Assembly: GCA_958417225.1 (NCBI GenBank)
Contig: CATZCM010000016.1
Span: forward strand, 1 to 36,351
Reading direction: 5' to 3'
DNA: 36,351 bases
DNA from: an uncultured Eubacteriales bacterium
GTDB taxonomy: Bacteria > Bacillota > Clostridia > Oscillospirales > Acutalibacteraceae
In this document: positions 1-7,952 of the stretch, in pieces
How the letters are laid out: every line of letters starts with the position of its first letter
Numbering within the stretch: the first letter of the stretch is position 1
Notes under the pieces: model-generated
What the model was told of the DNA's origin: nothing
Databases searched by the model: none
What the model saw: the letters and a program-made list of their open reading frames with translations, nothing else
Made by a program: the position numbers and the translations under genes

Positions 1-473
1 CTGAGCTTGAAACTGTCAGAACGACCCCGAGAAAGCTGCCAGAGAGATTGCCATTCCCAATTAAGCCGGGAGAGCCTGATTGGGGAAAAATCGGCTGGGA
101 GCACTTTGAGAACCTGGATGTGAACAAAGTAATTTGGGAACGTTGGGCACCACCAATGCGAAACAGGTACTTATCATTGAGATATCTTGAGGAACTTGGA
201 AGAAAAGAGTTTTCTTGCGACGTAGATCAACTTGGTAGCACGACGGATGAAGAACTTGTGAGACTCGAAGACGAAATCAAAAAAATGTCCTACACGCTTG
301 CAAACAAACAGGCTGATGAAATGGAAAAAGAAAAAGAATTGCAAGTTTTGTTGCGCGGAGCGTCAGGTGCGTTGAAAAATAGTTGTGAAGGATATTTAAA
401 ACCAATCGAAGAAGTTTTAAAAGAAGGAATAAAAAGCATAAAGGAGTTTTACTGCTGTTTTTATGATAGATGA
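1..473 (+). CDS. Unidentified protein, 3' part (5' end outside window)
   Basis: I do not recognise this protein. The reading frame is open from position 3 with no stop before the first possible start (TTG at 48), so the gene probably begins outside the window. The visible part is hydrophilic: an N-terminal stretch rich in Pro and Trp (GEPDWGKIGWEHFENLD), then a highly charged helical, probably coiled-coil, segment rich in Glu and Lys from about residue 65 of the TTG-started product. No signal peptide or membrane segment is visible. The last residues (EFYCCFYDR) look unlike a natural C-terminus. A shift of frame near 445 would continue into a sequence resembling the start of a Rho-type GTPase domain (see 442-756). 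I infer that this is the N-terminal part of a broken larger gene, but it may simply end at 473. Confidence 0.4.
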   Translation, partial: ELETVRTTPRKLPERLPFPIKPGEPDWGKIGWEHFENLDVNKVIWERWAPPMRNRYLSLRYLEELGRKEFSCDVDQLGSTTDEELVRLEDEIKKMSYTLANKQADEMEKEKELQVLLRGASGALKNSCEGYLKPIEEVLKEGIKSIKEFYCCFYDR

Positions 474-756
474 CACTGTGGAAGGAAAAGAGAGTAAAGT
501 TAAGCTTAAAGAGTTTATTTTTTAATTTAAGTATCAAAAGATAATTTATTTCGAGTATTTCTAAGTATGTTCCAACAATTTTTGATAACGTAATGGACGT
601 CTCAGAATCAATTACTGTTAACCATGTGGAATTTGAAGTGAAAGGTTATTAAACAGCCTAGGATCGATAATATAGTTAACTTTTCGAAATTTAGGGAATA
701 TTCTCTAAAAGAGGTAAGCACCGCTGAAATAGAAAAAATTGCGAATATTCAACACT
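442..756 (+). pseudogene. Decayed Rho/Ras-type small GTPase-like remnant
   Basis: Three short open pieces in three frames follow each other in the order expected of a Rho-family GTPase. At 442-525 (frame 1) the translation TAVFMIDDTVEGKESK resembles the beta1/P-loop segment (VVVGDGAVGKT), with one residue too many and no Ser/Thr after the Lys. At 545-652 (frame 2) SKYVPTIFDN matches the switch I motif of Rho proteins (YVPTVFDN) and is followed by VNHVEFEV, like the next beta strand. At 660-755 (frame 3) RID followed later by STAEIEKIANI resembles the G4 region and the helix after it. The WDTAGQE region is missing. The similarities are seen by eye only and each piece is short. If correct, this is a eukaryotic-type gene in a bacterial genome, now inactive, and perhaps once fused to the gene upstream. 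Confidence 0.3.
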
Positions 757-912
757 AATATTTTTTTATCATCGTTTAACTCAAATTTATTTTCAAAATC
801 TAATTTATTCTATTATTCAACATAGTACGTTTTTTATATGTACAATATGCAAGATAAAAACTTAATCAAATTGTTTAATAACACCTATTTTTGAAAAAAG
901 CAAAGTTTTCTA
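757..912. other. AT-rich intergenic stretch, no gene seen
   Basis: This very A/T-rich stretch lies between the GTPase-like remnant and the V-ATPase promoter. I see no open frame with a ribosome binding site, no strong hairpin and no repeat in it. Confidence 0.5.
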
Positions 913-941
913 TTGAATTATTTTTAGAAAGGTATTATAAT
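913..941 (+). promoter_or_regulatory. Probable sigma-A promoter of the V-ATPase operon
   Basis: TTGAAT (913-918) and a perfect TATAAT (936-941) are separated by 17 bp. Transcription would start near 948, just ahead of the G-rich ribosome binding site (956-961) of the first ATPase gene. This is the best match to a housekeeping promoter upstream of the operon. Confidence 0.6.
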
Positions 942-965
942 AATTCTTGAATATTGGGGGGTGGT

Positions 966-1283
966 ATGACTATGCAGGATATGATATCAAAAATTGTTAA
1001 AATGGATGAGGAAGCTCGGAAAATAAATGAACAAGCAGAACGTTCAATAACAAACTCAAATGACGATATATGCGCATATAGGGAAAAAATACGAAATGAG
1101 TACCTAGTAAGAGCACGTAAGCGCATAGAAAAGAATAGGGTGCAGGAAAAAAAGGCAGCTGAAAAACAGCTAGAAGAAAGCCAAAAAAGGCAAATTGAAG
1201 TGTCTGCGGCTCTTGATAAAAAAAGCGAAGAAAATATGGATAATTGGGTTGCAAGTGTTGTCGAACGTGTAGTAGGACAATAG
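966..1283 (+). CDS. ntpF: V/A-type ATP synthase subunit G/H (peripheral stalk)
   Basis: This is the small peripheral-stalk subunit of a V/A-type ATPase, equivalent to NtpF of Enterococcus hirae. It pairs with subunit E and ties the catalytic head to subunit I. The 105-residue product is almost entirely charged alpha helix (Glu, Lys, Arg, Gln-rich coiled coil, about residues 5-85) with a short C-terminal end (NWVASVVERVVGQ), as expected of the family; sequence conservation in this family is low, so the call rests on size, composition and position as first gene of the operon. An upstream TTG at 954 overlaps the ribosome binding site GGGGGG (956-961), so ATG at 966 is preferred; ATG at 972 is also possible. 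The next gene follows after 34 bp. Confidence 0.75.
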   Translation: MTMQDMISKIVKMDEEARKINEQAERSITNSNDDICAYREKIRNEYLVRARKRIEKNRVQEKKAAEKQLEESQKRQIEVSAALDKKSEENMDNWVASVVERVVGQ

Positions 1284-1317
1284 GCAGCTAGGATAGTAAG
1301 ATAAGGAGAGTGATGAA

Positions 1318-2355
1318 ATGCTTTCGTCTTTTTCATCCAATGTTGTTTTTGCAAAAGCACGTGCGATGTTCGGCAAACACTTTACTACTAAGGAATACTC
1401 AGACTTGCTTAATTGTCAATCAGTATCGGAAGTTGCACTGTATCTGAAAAGTCGCACAAGCTATTCGGATGTACTTAGTGGACTTAATGAAAACGATGTT
1501 CATAGAGGATATTTGGAACTTCTTTTGAAGAGAAAGCTTTTTAGTGAACTTGCATCTTTATGTAGATTTGAACTTTCAATAGGTGCACATTTTTCGGAAT
1601 ATATTGTATCAAGCTTTGAAGTTGAGCAAATTATGCATAGCTTAATGTTTTTGGTATCCGGAGTAACAAATGAGTATTTATTTTCTTTGCCGCTATTCTT
1701 CAACAAACATACGAAAATTGATTTGGTTGCACTATCGAAAATGAAAAATTATGATGACTTTTTAATAGCAATTGAAAAATCGAAATATTTTGCCCTTTTA
1801 AAACCGTTTAAACCAAAAGATACAGAAAAAATAGATCTTAGTGATATTGAGAATGTTTTGTATTCTGATTTATATACGGCTCTATTTGAAAATATTGAGA
1901 AATATTCACATGGCACTGCTAGAAAAGAACTCTTCGATATGCTAACGTCATACATTGACATGAAAAATTTCGTACGAATAGTTCGTCTGAAGAAGTATTA
2001 CAAAGCGTCTATGAAAACGATTCAAAAAGCACTTTTGCCGTGTGGGTCAATGTCTCCATCGTTATTAGGGGCACTTGTTGAAGCATCTAACGAGAAAGAG
2101 GTATTTGATATAATGAAGAATACTCACCTTGGTAAGAAAATCGGTGATTTTTCGTGTGTTTACTTGGATGAACTAACCCAGAGAGTTCGATATAGCAAAA
2201 GCATTAAAAATATCAGATTTTCAAGAAGTGCAGCGGTTGTTCTATTATCGTATGCGTTTTTGCTGGATATCGAAATCTCCAATATCATTAACATAATTGA
2301 AGGTGTTCGATATAATGTGCCAAGTAGTGAAATTAAAAAAATGCTAGTATTTTAG
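1318..2355 (+). CDS. ntpC: V/A-type ATP synthase subunit C
   Basis: This is subunit C (equivalent to V-ATPase subunit d), the funnel-shaped socket that couples the central shaft (D and F) to the membrane c-ring. The 345-residue product is all-helical and soluble, close to the usual length of about 330-350. It shows the three-fold repeated helical organisation typical of the family: FTTKEYSDLLNCQSVSEVALYLKSR-like segments near the N-terminus and the DMKNFVRIVRLKKYY segment at about 218-232, a conserved stretch of AtpC/NtpC proteins. AGGAGAG lies a short distance before the ATG. The gene sits between the stalk subunit G/H and subunit I; the gap to subunit I is 14 bp, which implies cotranscription. 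Confidence 0.92.
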   Translation: MLSSFSSNVVFAKARAMFGKHFTTKEYSDLLNCQSVSEVALYLKSRTSYSDVLSGLNENDVHRGYLELLLKRKLFSELASLCRFELSIGAHFSEYIVSSFEVEQIMHSLMFLVSGVTNEYLFSLPLFFNKHTKIDLVALSKMKNYDDFLIAIEKSKYFALLKPFKPKDTEKIDLSDIENVLYSDLYTALFENIEKYSHGTARKELFDMLTSYIDMKNFVRIVRLKKYYKASMKTIQKALLPCGSMSPSLLGALVEASNEKEVFDIMKNTHLGKKIGDFSCVYLDELTQRVRYSKSIKNIRFSRSAAVVLLSYAFLLDIEISNIINIIEGVRYNVPSSEIKKMLVF

Positions 2356-2369
2356 AGAGGAGGGATTTC

Positions 2370-4313
2370 ATGGCTGTTGCAAAGATGAAAATTGTAAGTA
2401 TCGTGGGATTATTGCATGAACTCGATAGCGTTATTAAAATGTGTGGCAAATCGCAAGTCTTTCAACCAGACGATGCTTCACATTTTTATTCTGAAATGAA
2501 AGGTTTTACTCAGTTAAACGAAAAAAATTCATATAGCATGTCACTACAACTTTTAAAGGATACGCTTGAATCAGCTGGGTTGGAACCGGAAAATGTAGAT
2601 GTGAGTAATTTCCACGTTGGTAAAAAAGAAATTGATGATTACGTTACGAGATTTTCAAGCAAACTCGGAAAAATTCTTGCAGAAAAAGGAATTATAGATG
2701 ATAAGATAAAAGAACTTAATAGGAAAATTGACCAGATAAGTCACTTTACTGGACAAAATTTAAATCTTCAAGAGATTTTTGCATGTAAGTTCATAAAAGT
2801 AAGATTTGGGCGCATACCTAAAGAAAGTTTCGTGAAACTGCAATCATATCAAGATAATCCATATGTGTTGTTTTTCCCGTGTACTGGAGACAGTACGCAT
2901 TATTGGGGAGTGTACTTTGCACCGAGAGAGCAAGCTGCAGATATAGATAGAATATTTGGAGGCTTGTATTTTGAGCGAATATGGATAGATAGCTTTGAGG
3001 GTACTCCAGAAGAACATGTGTCAAGTTTAAGGGCAGAGCTGAAACTTGAGCAAGTCAAGTTCAATGACGTTAATAAGAAACTCGAGAGCTTTTGGGGTGC
3101 AAACAAAGAACAGTGCATGAGGTTTTACACAAAGATAAATGAACTGGACACATACTTCAGTATGAAAAAATATGTGTACAAGTATAAAAAAAGTTTTATA
3201 TTGATTGGGTGGATCCCAGAAGAAGCAGAGGATAAATTTAAAACTGACCTTGAGATTTTGCATTCAGTTGAGTATTCGATTGAACCAGCTGAAACGGAAC
3301 TAAAGCATTCTCCACCAGTTAAATTGAAAAACTTTAAATTATTTAAACCATTTGAGTTTTTTATCGATATGTACGGGCTTCCCTCATACAATGAAATGGA
3401 TCCCACTGCGTTTGTAGCAATCACATATACGATATTGTACGGAATTATGTTTGCTGACCTGGGACAAGGTATTGTCCTTTCATTTATTGGATATTTCATG
3501 TGGAAGTTAAAAGGCATGATGCTTGGAAAAGCTCTTATACCGTGTGGCATATCGGGAGCAATCTTCGGAACGATTTTTGGATCAGTTTTTGGATTTGAGG
3601 AAGCACTAAATCCAATGTATAAATCTTTGTTTGGGTTACACGAAAAACCAATTGAAGTTTCAAATTCAACAAACGAATTGATAATAGCAGCGCTTGGTAT
3701 CGGAATCGTGTGTGTCATAGTGGCGATGATTATGTGCATTTATTCATCAATTAAGAAAAAAGACTACGGAAAGTGCTTATTTGATCCAAGTGGTGTCACA
3801 GGACTGGTTTTTTATATCTCGCTTTTAGTTGGGGTTGGCGGCAAAATGCTGAATTTATTTGATGTGCTAAGTGTTCCGTATATATTGGGATTGATTGTTT
3901 TTCCAGTTGTGCTTATGTTCTTGAGAGAACCTCTTATCAAAATTGTTAACAAAGAAGAAAATTGGAAGCCAAGTAGCTGGGGAGAGTTTATACTACAAAA
4001 TGTATTTGAACTGATTGAAATCATGTTAAGCTACTTTACTAATACAGTTTCATTTTTGAGAGTGGGAGCTTTCATAATCGCTCACGCGGGGATGATGCAA
4101 GCGGTGTTTACAATAGCGGGTATGTTTAGTGGACTTGGCTACGTAATCACAGTTGTTGTTGGTAACGCTATTGTCATTGCACTTGAAGCTCTCTTGACAG
4201 GCATACAAGTTATGAGATTGGAATTTTACGAGATGTTCAGCAGGTTTTTTGACGGTCAAGGCAGACCATTTGTACCGATATGTGCTCCAAAGACTGCTTT
4301 AAAGTCAAAATAA
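2370..4313 (+). CDS. ntpI: V/A-type ATP synthase subunit I (membrane a-subunit)
   Basis: Subunit I is the membrane stator that, with the c-ring, forms the ion path, and it anchors the two peripheral stalks. The 647-residue length is typical. Residues 1 to about 340 form the cytoplasmic arm with coiled coils; about 350-640 hold seven or eight membrane helices. The essential arginine in the penultimate helices is visible as Arg564 in SFLRVGAFIIAHAG, and a second conserved arginine as Arg616 in GIQVMRLEFYEMFSRF. The family C-terminal signature GQGRPFVP is intact. GAGGAGG precedes the ATG at a good distance. No helix appears lost and no frameshift is seen. The gene is followed by a 102-bp gap containing a hairpin before the proteolipid gene. 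Confidence 0.95.
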   Translation: MAVAKMKIVSIVGLLHELDSVIKMCGKSQVFQPDDASHFYSEMKGFTQLNEKNSYSMSLQLLKDTLESAGLEPENVDVSNFHVGKKEIDDYVTRFSSKLGKILAEKGIIDDKIKELNRKIDQISHFTGQNLNLQEIFACKFIKVRFGRIPKESFVKLQSYQDNPYVLFFPCTGDSTHYWGVYFAPREQAADIDRIFGGLYFERIWIDSFEGTPEEHVSSLRAELKLEQVKFNDVNKKLESFWGANKEQCMRFYTKINELDTYFSMKKYVYKYKKSFILIGWIPEEAEDKFKTDLEILHSVEYSIEPAETELKHSPPVKLKNFKLFKPFEFFIDMYGLPSYNEMDPTAFVAITYTILYGIMFADLGQGIVLSFIGYFMWKLKGMMLGKALIPCGISGAIFGTIFGSVFGFEEALNPMYKSLFGLHEKPIEVSNSTNELIIAALGIGIVCVIVAMIMCIYSSIKKKDYGKCLFDPSGVTGLVFYISLLVGVGGKMLNLFDVLSVPYILGLIVFPVVLMFLREPLIKIVNKEENWKPSSWGEFILQNVFELIEIMLSYFTNTVSFLRVGAFIIAHAGMMQAVFTIAGMFSGLGYVITVVVGNAIVIALEALLTGIQVMRLEFYEMFSRFFDGQGRPFVPICAPKTALKSK

Positions 4314-4335
4314 TAATTTTAGTGTTTGTTGGAAA

Positions 4336-4379
4336 ATTTCTTGATTTTGAGAGATTATTTACAAGAAATCGCAAATGTG
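4336..4379 (+). promoter_or_regulatory. Stem-loop between subunit I and subunit K genes
   Basis: Perfect 8-bp arms ATTTCTTG and CAAGAAAT enclose a 28-base loop. No T-tract follows, so it is not a classical terminator. Such hairpins upstream of c-subunit genes can stabilise or process the mRNA to raise proteolipid expression; that role is an inference. Confidence 0.35.
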
Positions 4380-4415
4380 ATTTAACTATATTTTAAAAAA
4401 TTTGGAGGTATTGTT

Positions 4416-4862
4416 ATGGAATACATAGTATTAAGTTTACCGGTATTATTTTTGATCGTTTCAGTTATGGTGGCTGTGAAGGCTGTAAATAAAGGATATT
4501 CAAAAAAAAGAGTAGTTTACATGCAAATTGCGTCAGTTGCTGTATTTGGACTTTGCATGCTTGCTTGTCCAATGACGGCTTCGGCGGCAACGCTTGCAGC
4601 TTCTGACGTAACTCAAGATGTTTTAATTGCTTCAAACGGGTGGGCTATGATTGCTGCAGCTTTAGCTGTAGGCCTTTCTGGAATCGGTGGCGGTATAGCA
4701 GTTGCAGCTTCCGCACCAGCAGCTATCGGTGCTACAAGTGAAAATCCAAAAGCTTTTGGTAAAGCAATGGTCTTTGTTGCACTTGCTGAAGGTATTGCAA
4801 TCTATGGACTTGTTGTTGCACTAATGCTTGCTGCAAAGGTTCAAGTTCCAACTTTAGGTTAA
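4416..4862 (+). CDS. ntpK: V/A-type ATP synthase subunit K (c-ring proteolipid)
   Basis: This is the ion-carrying c-ring subunit. The 148-residue product has an N-terminal hydrophobic pair (about 4-22 and 34-57, joined by the basic loop KAVNKGYSKKR) and a classic c-type hairpin: helix at about 76-105 with the Gly-rich GLSGIGGGIAVA motif, polar loop GATSENPKAFGK, then helix 117-140. Glu125 in VALAEGIAIYG is the ion-binding carboxylate. The first pair has no carboxylate and no glycine pattern, so only one ion site per polypeptide is expected. The site lacks the Gln partner seen in the sodium-binding NtpK of Enterococcus, which mildly favours protons, but ion choice cannot be settled by reading. 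GGAGG lies 8 bases before the ATG. The subunit F gene follows after 4 bp. Confidence 0.93.
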   Translation: MEYIVLSLPVLFLIVSVMVAVKAVNKGYSKKRVVYMQIASVAVFGLCMLACPMTASAATLAASDVTQDVLIASNGWAMIAAALAVGLSGIGGGIAVAASAPAAIGATSENPKAFGKAMVFVALAEGIAIYGLVVALMLAAKVQVPTLG

Positions 4863-4866
4863 TGAT

Positions 4867-5172
4867 ATGAAATATTATCTTATAAGTGATAACGTTGACA
4901 CACTTGTAGGTATGAGACTTGCGGGGATAAAGGGTGTTACCGTGCATGAAGAAAAAGAAGTGAATGATGCCCTTGAAAACGCTATGAATATGGAAGATGT
5001 GGCCGTTATCTTAATAACAGAGAAATTAGTTAAACTTTGTCCAGATCTTGTGTATGACTTAAAACTTCATAGAAAGAAACCTCTTATAGTTGAAATCCCA
5101 GATCGTCATGGAGTGCGTGCAAAGGATTCTATAACAAGATACGTAAGAGATGCGATCGGACTTAAGATGTAA
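4867..5172 (+). CDS. ntpG: V/A-type ATP synthase subunit F (central shaft), intact copy
   Basis: Subunit F (NtpG in Enterococcus naming) binds subunit D in the rotating central shaft. The 101-residue length is standard. The N-terminal Rossmann-like half (MKYYLISDNVDTLVGMRLAG), the middle AVILITEKL and the PLIVEIPDRHG segment are all typical, and the C-terminal helix is complete. This is the only full copy in the window: the left breakpoint of the 10.5-kb duplication falls inside it at codon 53 (position 5023), and a 49-codon fragment recurs at 15512-15661. It overlaps no neighbour, starts 4 bp after subunit K, and is followed by an unusual 400-bp gap before subunit E. Confidence 0.95.
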   Translation: MKYYLISDNVDTLVGMRLAGIKGVTVHEEKEVNDALENAMNMEDVAVILITEKLVKLCPDLVYDLKLHRKKPLIVEIPDRHGVRAKDSITRYVRDAIGLKM

Positions 5173-5216
5173 ATAAAAAATTTGTAAAGCAAATTAGACT
5201 AACTTATTTGAAATTC

Positions 5217-5259
5217 AAGCTGTGTGCAACGATTACAAATTTGTGTCGTTGCCACGCTT
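5217..5259 (+). promoter_or_regulatory. Stem-loop after the subunit F gene
   Basis: The arms GCAACGA (5226-5232) and TCGTTGC (5246-5252) pair perfectly around a 13-base loop, and flanking AAGC/GCTT bases can extend the stem with mismatches. There is no T-tract, so an attenuator or processing site is more likely than a strong terminator. It recurs at 15706-15748. Confidence 0.4.
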
Positions 5260-5285
5260 GATCTCTAAATTGGAAAGAAAAACAT

Positions 5286-5417
5286 ATGAAGAATATTTTT
5301 TTAGTAAATGGTGTAGTAGGATGTAAAATATATTGGCAAATTACAAAAATAAGAGACTATTATGATGAAGGCACTACAGGAAAAATATTGTGTTTTGCTC
5401 CTGTTTTAAATATATAA
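5286..5417 (+). CDS. Possible 43-residue small ORF in the operon gap
   Basis: ATG at 5286 is preceded by GGAAAG (5272-5277) at a spacing of 8 bases, and the frame runs 43 codons to TAA. The product begins MKNIFLVNGVVGCKIYW, has one short hydrophobic segment and no family I recognise. Only the ribosome binding site and the otherwise unexplained gap argue for it; a chance ORF is at least as likely. It recurs at 15775-15906. Confidence 0.2.
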   Translation: MKNIFLVNGVVGCKIYWQITKIRDYYDEGTTGKILCFAPVLNI

Positions 5418-5573
5418 TGCATTTTTAGATTTTTGTTGCTTTTTACAACATTTTCTTTGGTGTGTTAGATTGAATTTTATTTTGTGCATATAGCATGACT
5501 CAATGAAAATTTCTATGCAAGACTAAAAAGGTTTAACATTGAGTTAAAATAAGTATATGGGGTGATTTTATAA

Positions 5574-6170
5574 ATGAGTATGGAAGAAACAAAAACAAGT
5601 AAATTCCTTGAAGCGATAAGTAAGTATGCAAAAGAACAAAGGGACAAATTAAATCGTGAGGCTCAATTGATTCGTGAGCAAGAAGAAATTCGCATAGAAG
5701 ATGAAATTTTGAGCGATGCGTATAATCTAATTCAACGCGAAATGGCTGCAATGAAAATTGAAATTTCAAACGAATGTTCTAAAAAAGAGTTTGCAGGAAG
5801 AAGACAACTATTTGAAAAAAGAATGAGTATTATGGAAAAAGTTTTCAAAAAGGCGGAACAAAAGCTCTTGGAATATTCTCAAAGTGACAAGTACAAATCT
5901 TTACTATTAAAGAGTGTGAACAATATTGCGGAAATCTCGAAAAATGAAGGAATGACTCTATATATAAAACCAGAAGATGAATATCTTGCATCAGAAATAA
6001 AAGAAGCATTTCCTGGTAAATGTGATGTGAAGTTGGATAACCACATAAAAATAGGTGGCATTCGCGGTTATGACAAAGAAAAAGGTGTTATAATAGATGA
6101 AACAATGGATTCAAAACTTAATGACCAACGTGAGTGGTTTACAGAAAACTCTGAATTAATGATAGATTAG
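5574..6170 (+). CDS. ntpE: V/A-type ATP synthase subunit E, copy 1
   Basis: Subunit E forms the peripheral stalk with subunit G/H and caps the A3B3 head. The 198-residue length is normal. The first 100 residues are a highly charged coiled coil (KYAKEQRDKLNREAQLIREQ), and the C-terminal half is the globular head with the conserved IGGIRGYDKEKGVIIDETMD segment, a recognised subunit E pattern in which most family members have GG followed by a D-N-T turn. GGGGTGA precedes the ATG at 5574. The subunit A gene starts 14 bp downstream. An identical copy lies at 16063-16659. Confidence 0.93.
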   Translation: MSMEETKTSKFLEAISKYAKEQRDKLNREAQLIREQEEIRIEDEILSDAYNLIQREMAAMKIEISNECSKKEFAGRRQLFEKRMSIMEKVFKKAEQKLLEYSQSDKYKSLLLKSVNNIAEISKNEGMTLYIKPEDEYLASEIKEAFPGKCDVKLDNHIKIGGIRGYDKEKGVIIDETMDSKLNDQREWFTENSELMID

Positions 6171-6184
6171 TAGGGGGTGACATT

Positions 6185-7936
6185 TTGAAAACGGAAAAAA
6201 TTTTTGGTATAAATGGACCAGTTGTTACGGTAAAAGGTGCAACTTCATTTTCTATGATGGAAATGGTTTATGTGGGGAATATAAAATTAGTGGGTGAAGT
6301 GATCGGGATAACTAGCGAATACACTACCATACAGGTATACGAAGAAACTACATCATTAAAACCAGGAGAGCCAGTTGAAGGTACTGGTAGTGCTATGAAC
6401 GTAACTTTAGGTCCGGGTATAATTGATAATATTTTCGATGGAATAGAAAGGCCCTTGAAGGCTATTGAAAAAGAGTCAGGGGCGTTTATCTCGAGGGGTT
6501 CAGCAGTACCGGCACTAGACGAAGAAAAATTATGGAATGTAACAATTAAAGTTTTCGTGGGACAGAAACTTACTCCGGGTTTTATATATGCTACGTGTCC
6601 GGAAACCGATGTTATTTTACATAAATGCATGGTTCCACCGAACCTTTTCGGAAAAGTCATAGAGGTAGCTTCTGATGGTGAGTATAAAGTTAATGATACT
6701 ATAGTAGTTTTGGAGGATGAGTTTGGAAATAGGCATAATTTAACTTTATGTCAAAAATGGCCAATTAGGACACCAAGACCAATTTTAAATAGACTTCCCG
6801 TTGACGTTCCACTCATTACAGGACAACGTATTATTGATACTCTTTTCCCCATATCCAAAGGTGGAACAGCTGCAATTCCTGGTGGATTTGGTGCAGGAAA
6901 AACAATGACACAGCATCAACTTGCAAAATGGTGTGACGCGGATATTATTGTGTATGTTGGTTGCGGTGAACGCGGAAATGAAATGAGCCAAGTTTTGAGT
7001 GAATTTAGCGAACTCATCGATCCTAAAACAAATCGTCCAATGACGGATCGTACTGTTCTCATAGCAAATACATCCAACATGCCAGTTGCAGCAAGAGAGG
7101 CATCAATTTATACAGGAATAACACTTGCTGAATATTATCGCGACATGGGATATCATGTGGCAATAATGGCGGATTCAACGTCGAGATGGGCAGAAGCCCT
7201 TCGTGAAATATCCGGCCGACTCGAGGAAATGCCTGCAGAAGAGGGTTTTCCCGCATATTTACCGTCAAGATTGTCTGAATTTTACGAAAGAGCTGGACGT
7301 GTGAAAAACTTAAATGATTCAGAAGGTTCTGTCACAATCATAGGAGCAGTGTCTCCGCAAGGTGCTGATTTCTCTGAACCCGTTACACAAAATACTAAAA
7401 GATTTACTCGTTGTTTTTGGGCTCTTGATAAAACACTCGCATATGCACGTCATTACCCAGCGATTAACTGGATGACGAGTTATAGTGAATATTTTGTGGA
7501 TCTAGATCCGTGGTTCGCAGCAAATGTAGGCGAGGATTTCATAAAATATCGCAATGAAATGAGTTCTATACTTTATGAGGAAGATAGGTTGCTTGAGATT
7601 GTAAAACTTATTGGTGCGGATGTTTTACCTGATGATCAGAAATTGGTTATTGAAACAGCAAGGGTAATTCGAGTGGGATTTTTGCAGCAAAATGCATTCC
7701 ATAAAGATGACACGTTTGTGTCCCTGAAAAAACAAAAACTGATGATGTCTACAATACTCCACTTACATGCTCGTGCAAAACAACTTGTTGCAAACTCAAT
7801 CCCCATTTCACGAATTATAGAGCAGGGACTTTTTAATAAACTTACAAAGATGAAATACGATGTTCCCAATGATCGTCTTGATATGTTCGATGAATATAAT
7901 AGGGAAATCGACGAAACAATCGATAAGATTTGTTAG
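6185..7936 (+). CDS. ntpA: V/A-type ATP synthase catalytic subunit A, copy 1
   Basis: This is the catalytic subunit; three A subunits alternate with three B subunits in the head and hydrolyse or make ATP. The 583-residue length is standard. The N-terminal beta barrel (1-70) and the non-homologous bulge domain of V/A-type A subunits (about 110-190) are present. The P-loop is GGFGAGKT (233-240), the catalytic glutamate lies in GERGNE (261-266, probably Glu262), and the Walker B region is HVAIMADSTSRWAEALRE (324-341). The start is TTG, placed by the strong GGGGGTGA site ending about 6 bases upstream and by the family N-terminus (KIFGINGPVV). All key residues are present, so the protein should be active. 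An identical copy is at 16674-18425. Confidence 0.97.
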   Translation: MKTEKIFGINGPVVTVKGATSFSMMEMVYVGNIKLVGEVIGITSEYTTIQVYEETTSLKPGEPVEGTGSAMNVTLGPGIIDNIFDGIERPLKAIEKESGAFISRGSAVPALDEEKLWNVTIKVFVGQKLTPGFIYATCPETDVILHKCMVPPNLFGKVIEVASDGEYKVNDTIVVLEDEFGNRHNLTLCQKWPIRTPRPILNRLPVDVPLITGQRIIDTLFPISKGGTAAIPGGFGAGKTMTQHQLAKWCDADIIVYVGCGERGNEMSQVLSEFSELIDPKTNRPMTDRTVLIANTSNMPVAAREASIYTGITLAEYYRDMGYHVAIMADSTSRWAEALREISGRLEEMPAEEGFPAYLPSRLSEFYERAGRVKNLNDSEGSVTIIGAVSPQGADFSEPVTQNTKRFTRCFWALDKTLAYARHYPAINWMTSYSEYFVDLDPWFAANVGEDFIKYRNEMSSILYEEDRLLEIVKLIGADVLPDDQKLVIETARVIRVGFLQQNAFHKDDTFVSLKKQKLMMSTILHLHARAKQLVANSIPISRIIEQGLFNKLTKMKYDVPNDRLDMFDEYNREIDETIDKIC

Positions 7937-7952
7937 GTAAGGAGTGAGAATT

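Larger units (their letters stand above)
5173..5573. other. 400-bp gap inside the V-ATPase operon
   Basis: ATPase operons are usually tightly packed, so this gap is unusual. It holds a hairpin (5217-5259), a possible 43-codon ORF (5286-5417), a small inverted repeat TTTAAC/GTTAAA (5532-5548) just before the subunit E ribosome binding site, and otherwise A/T-rich DNA. I found no convincing internal promoter. Confidence 0.6.

Noticed and set aside
3125..3739. 204-codon minus-strand ORF opposite subunit I
   Set aside because: It is antisense to a well-conserved gene and shows no recognisable domain.
7944..7952. GTG start for subunit B
   Set aside because: The codon overlaps the AAGGAG ribosome binding site; TTG at 7953 has the right spacing and family N-terminus. 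The same applies at 18433.
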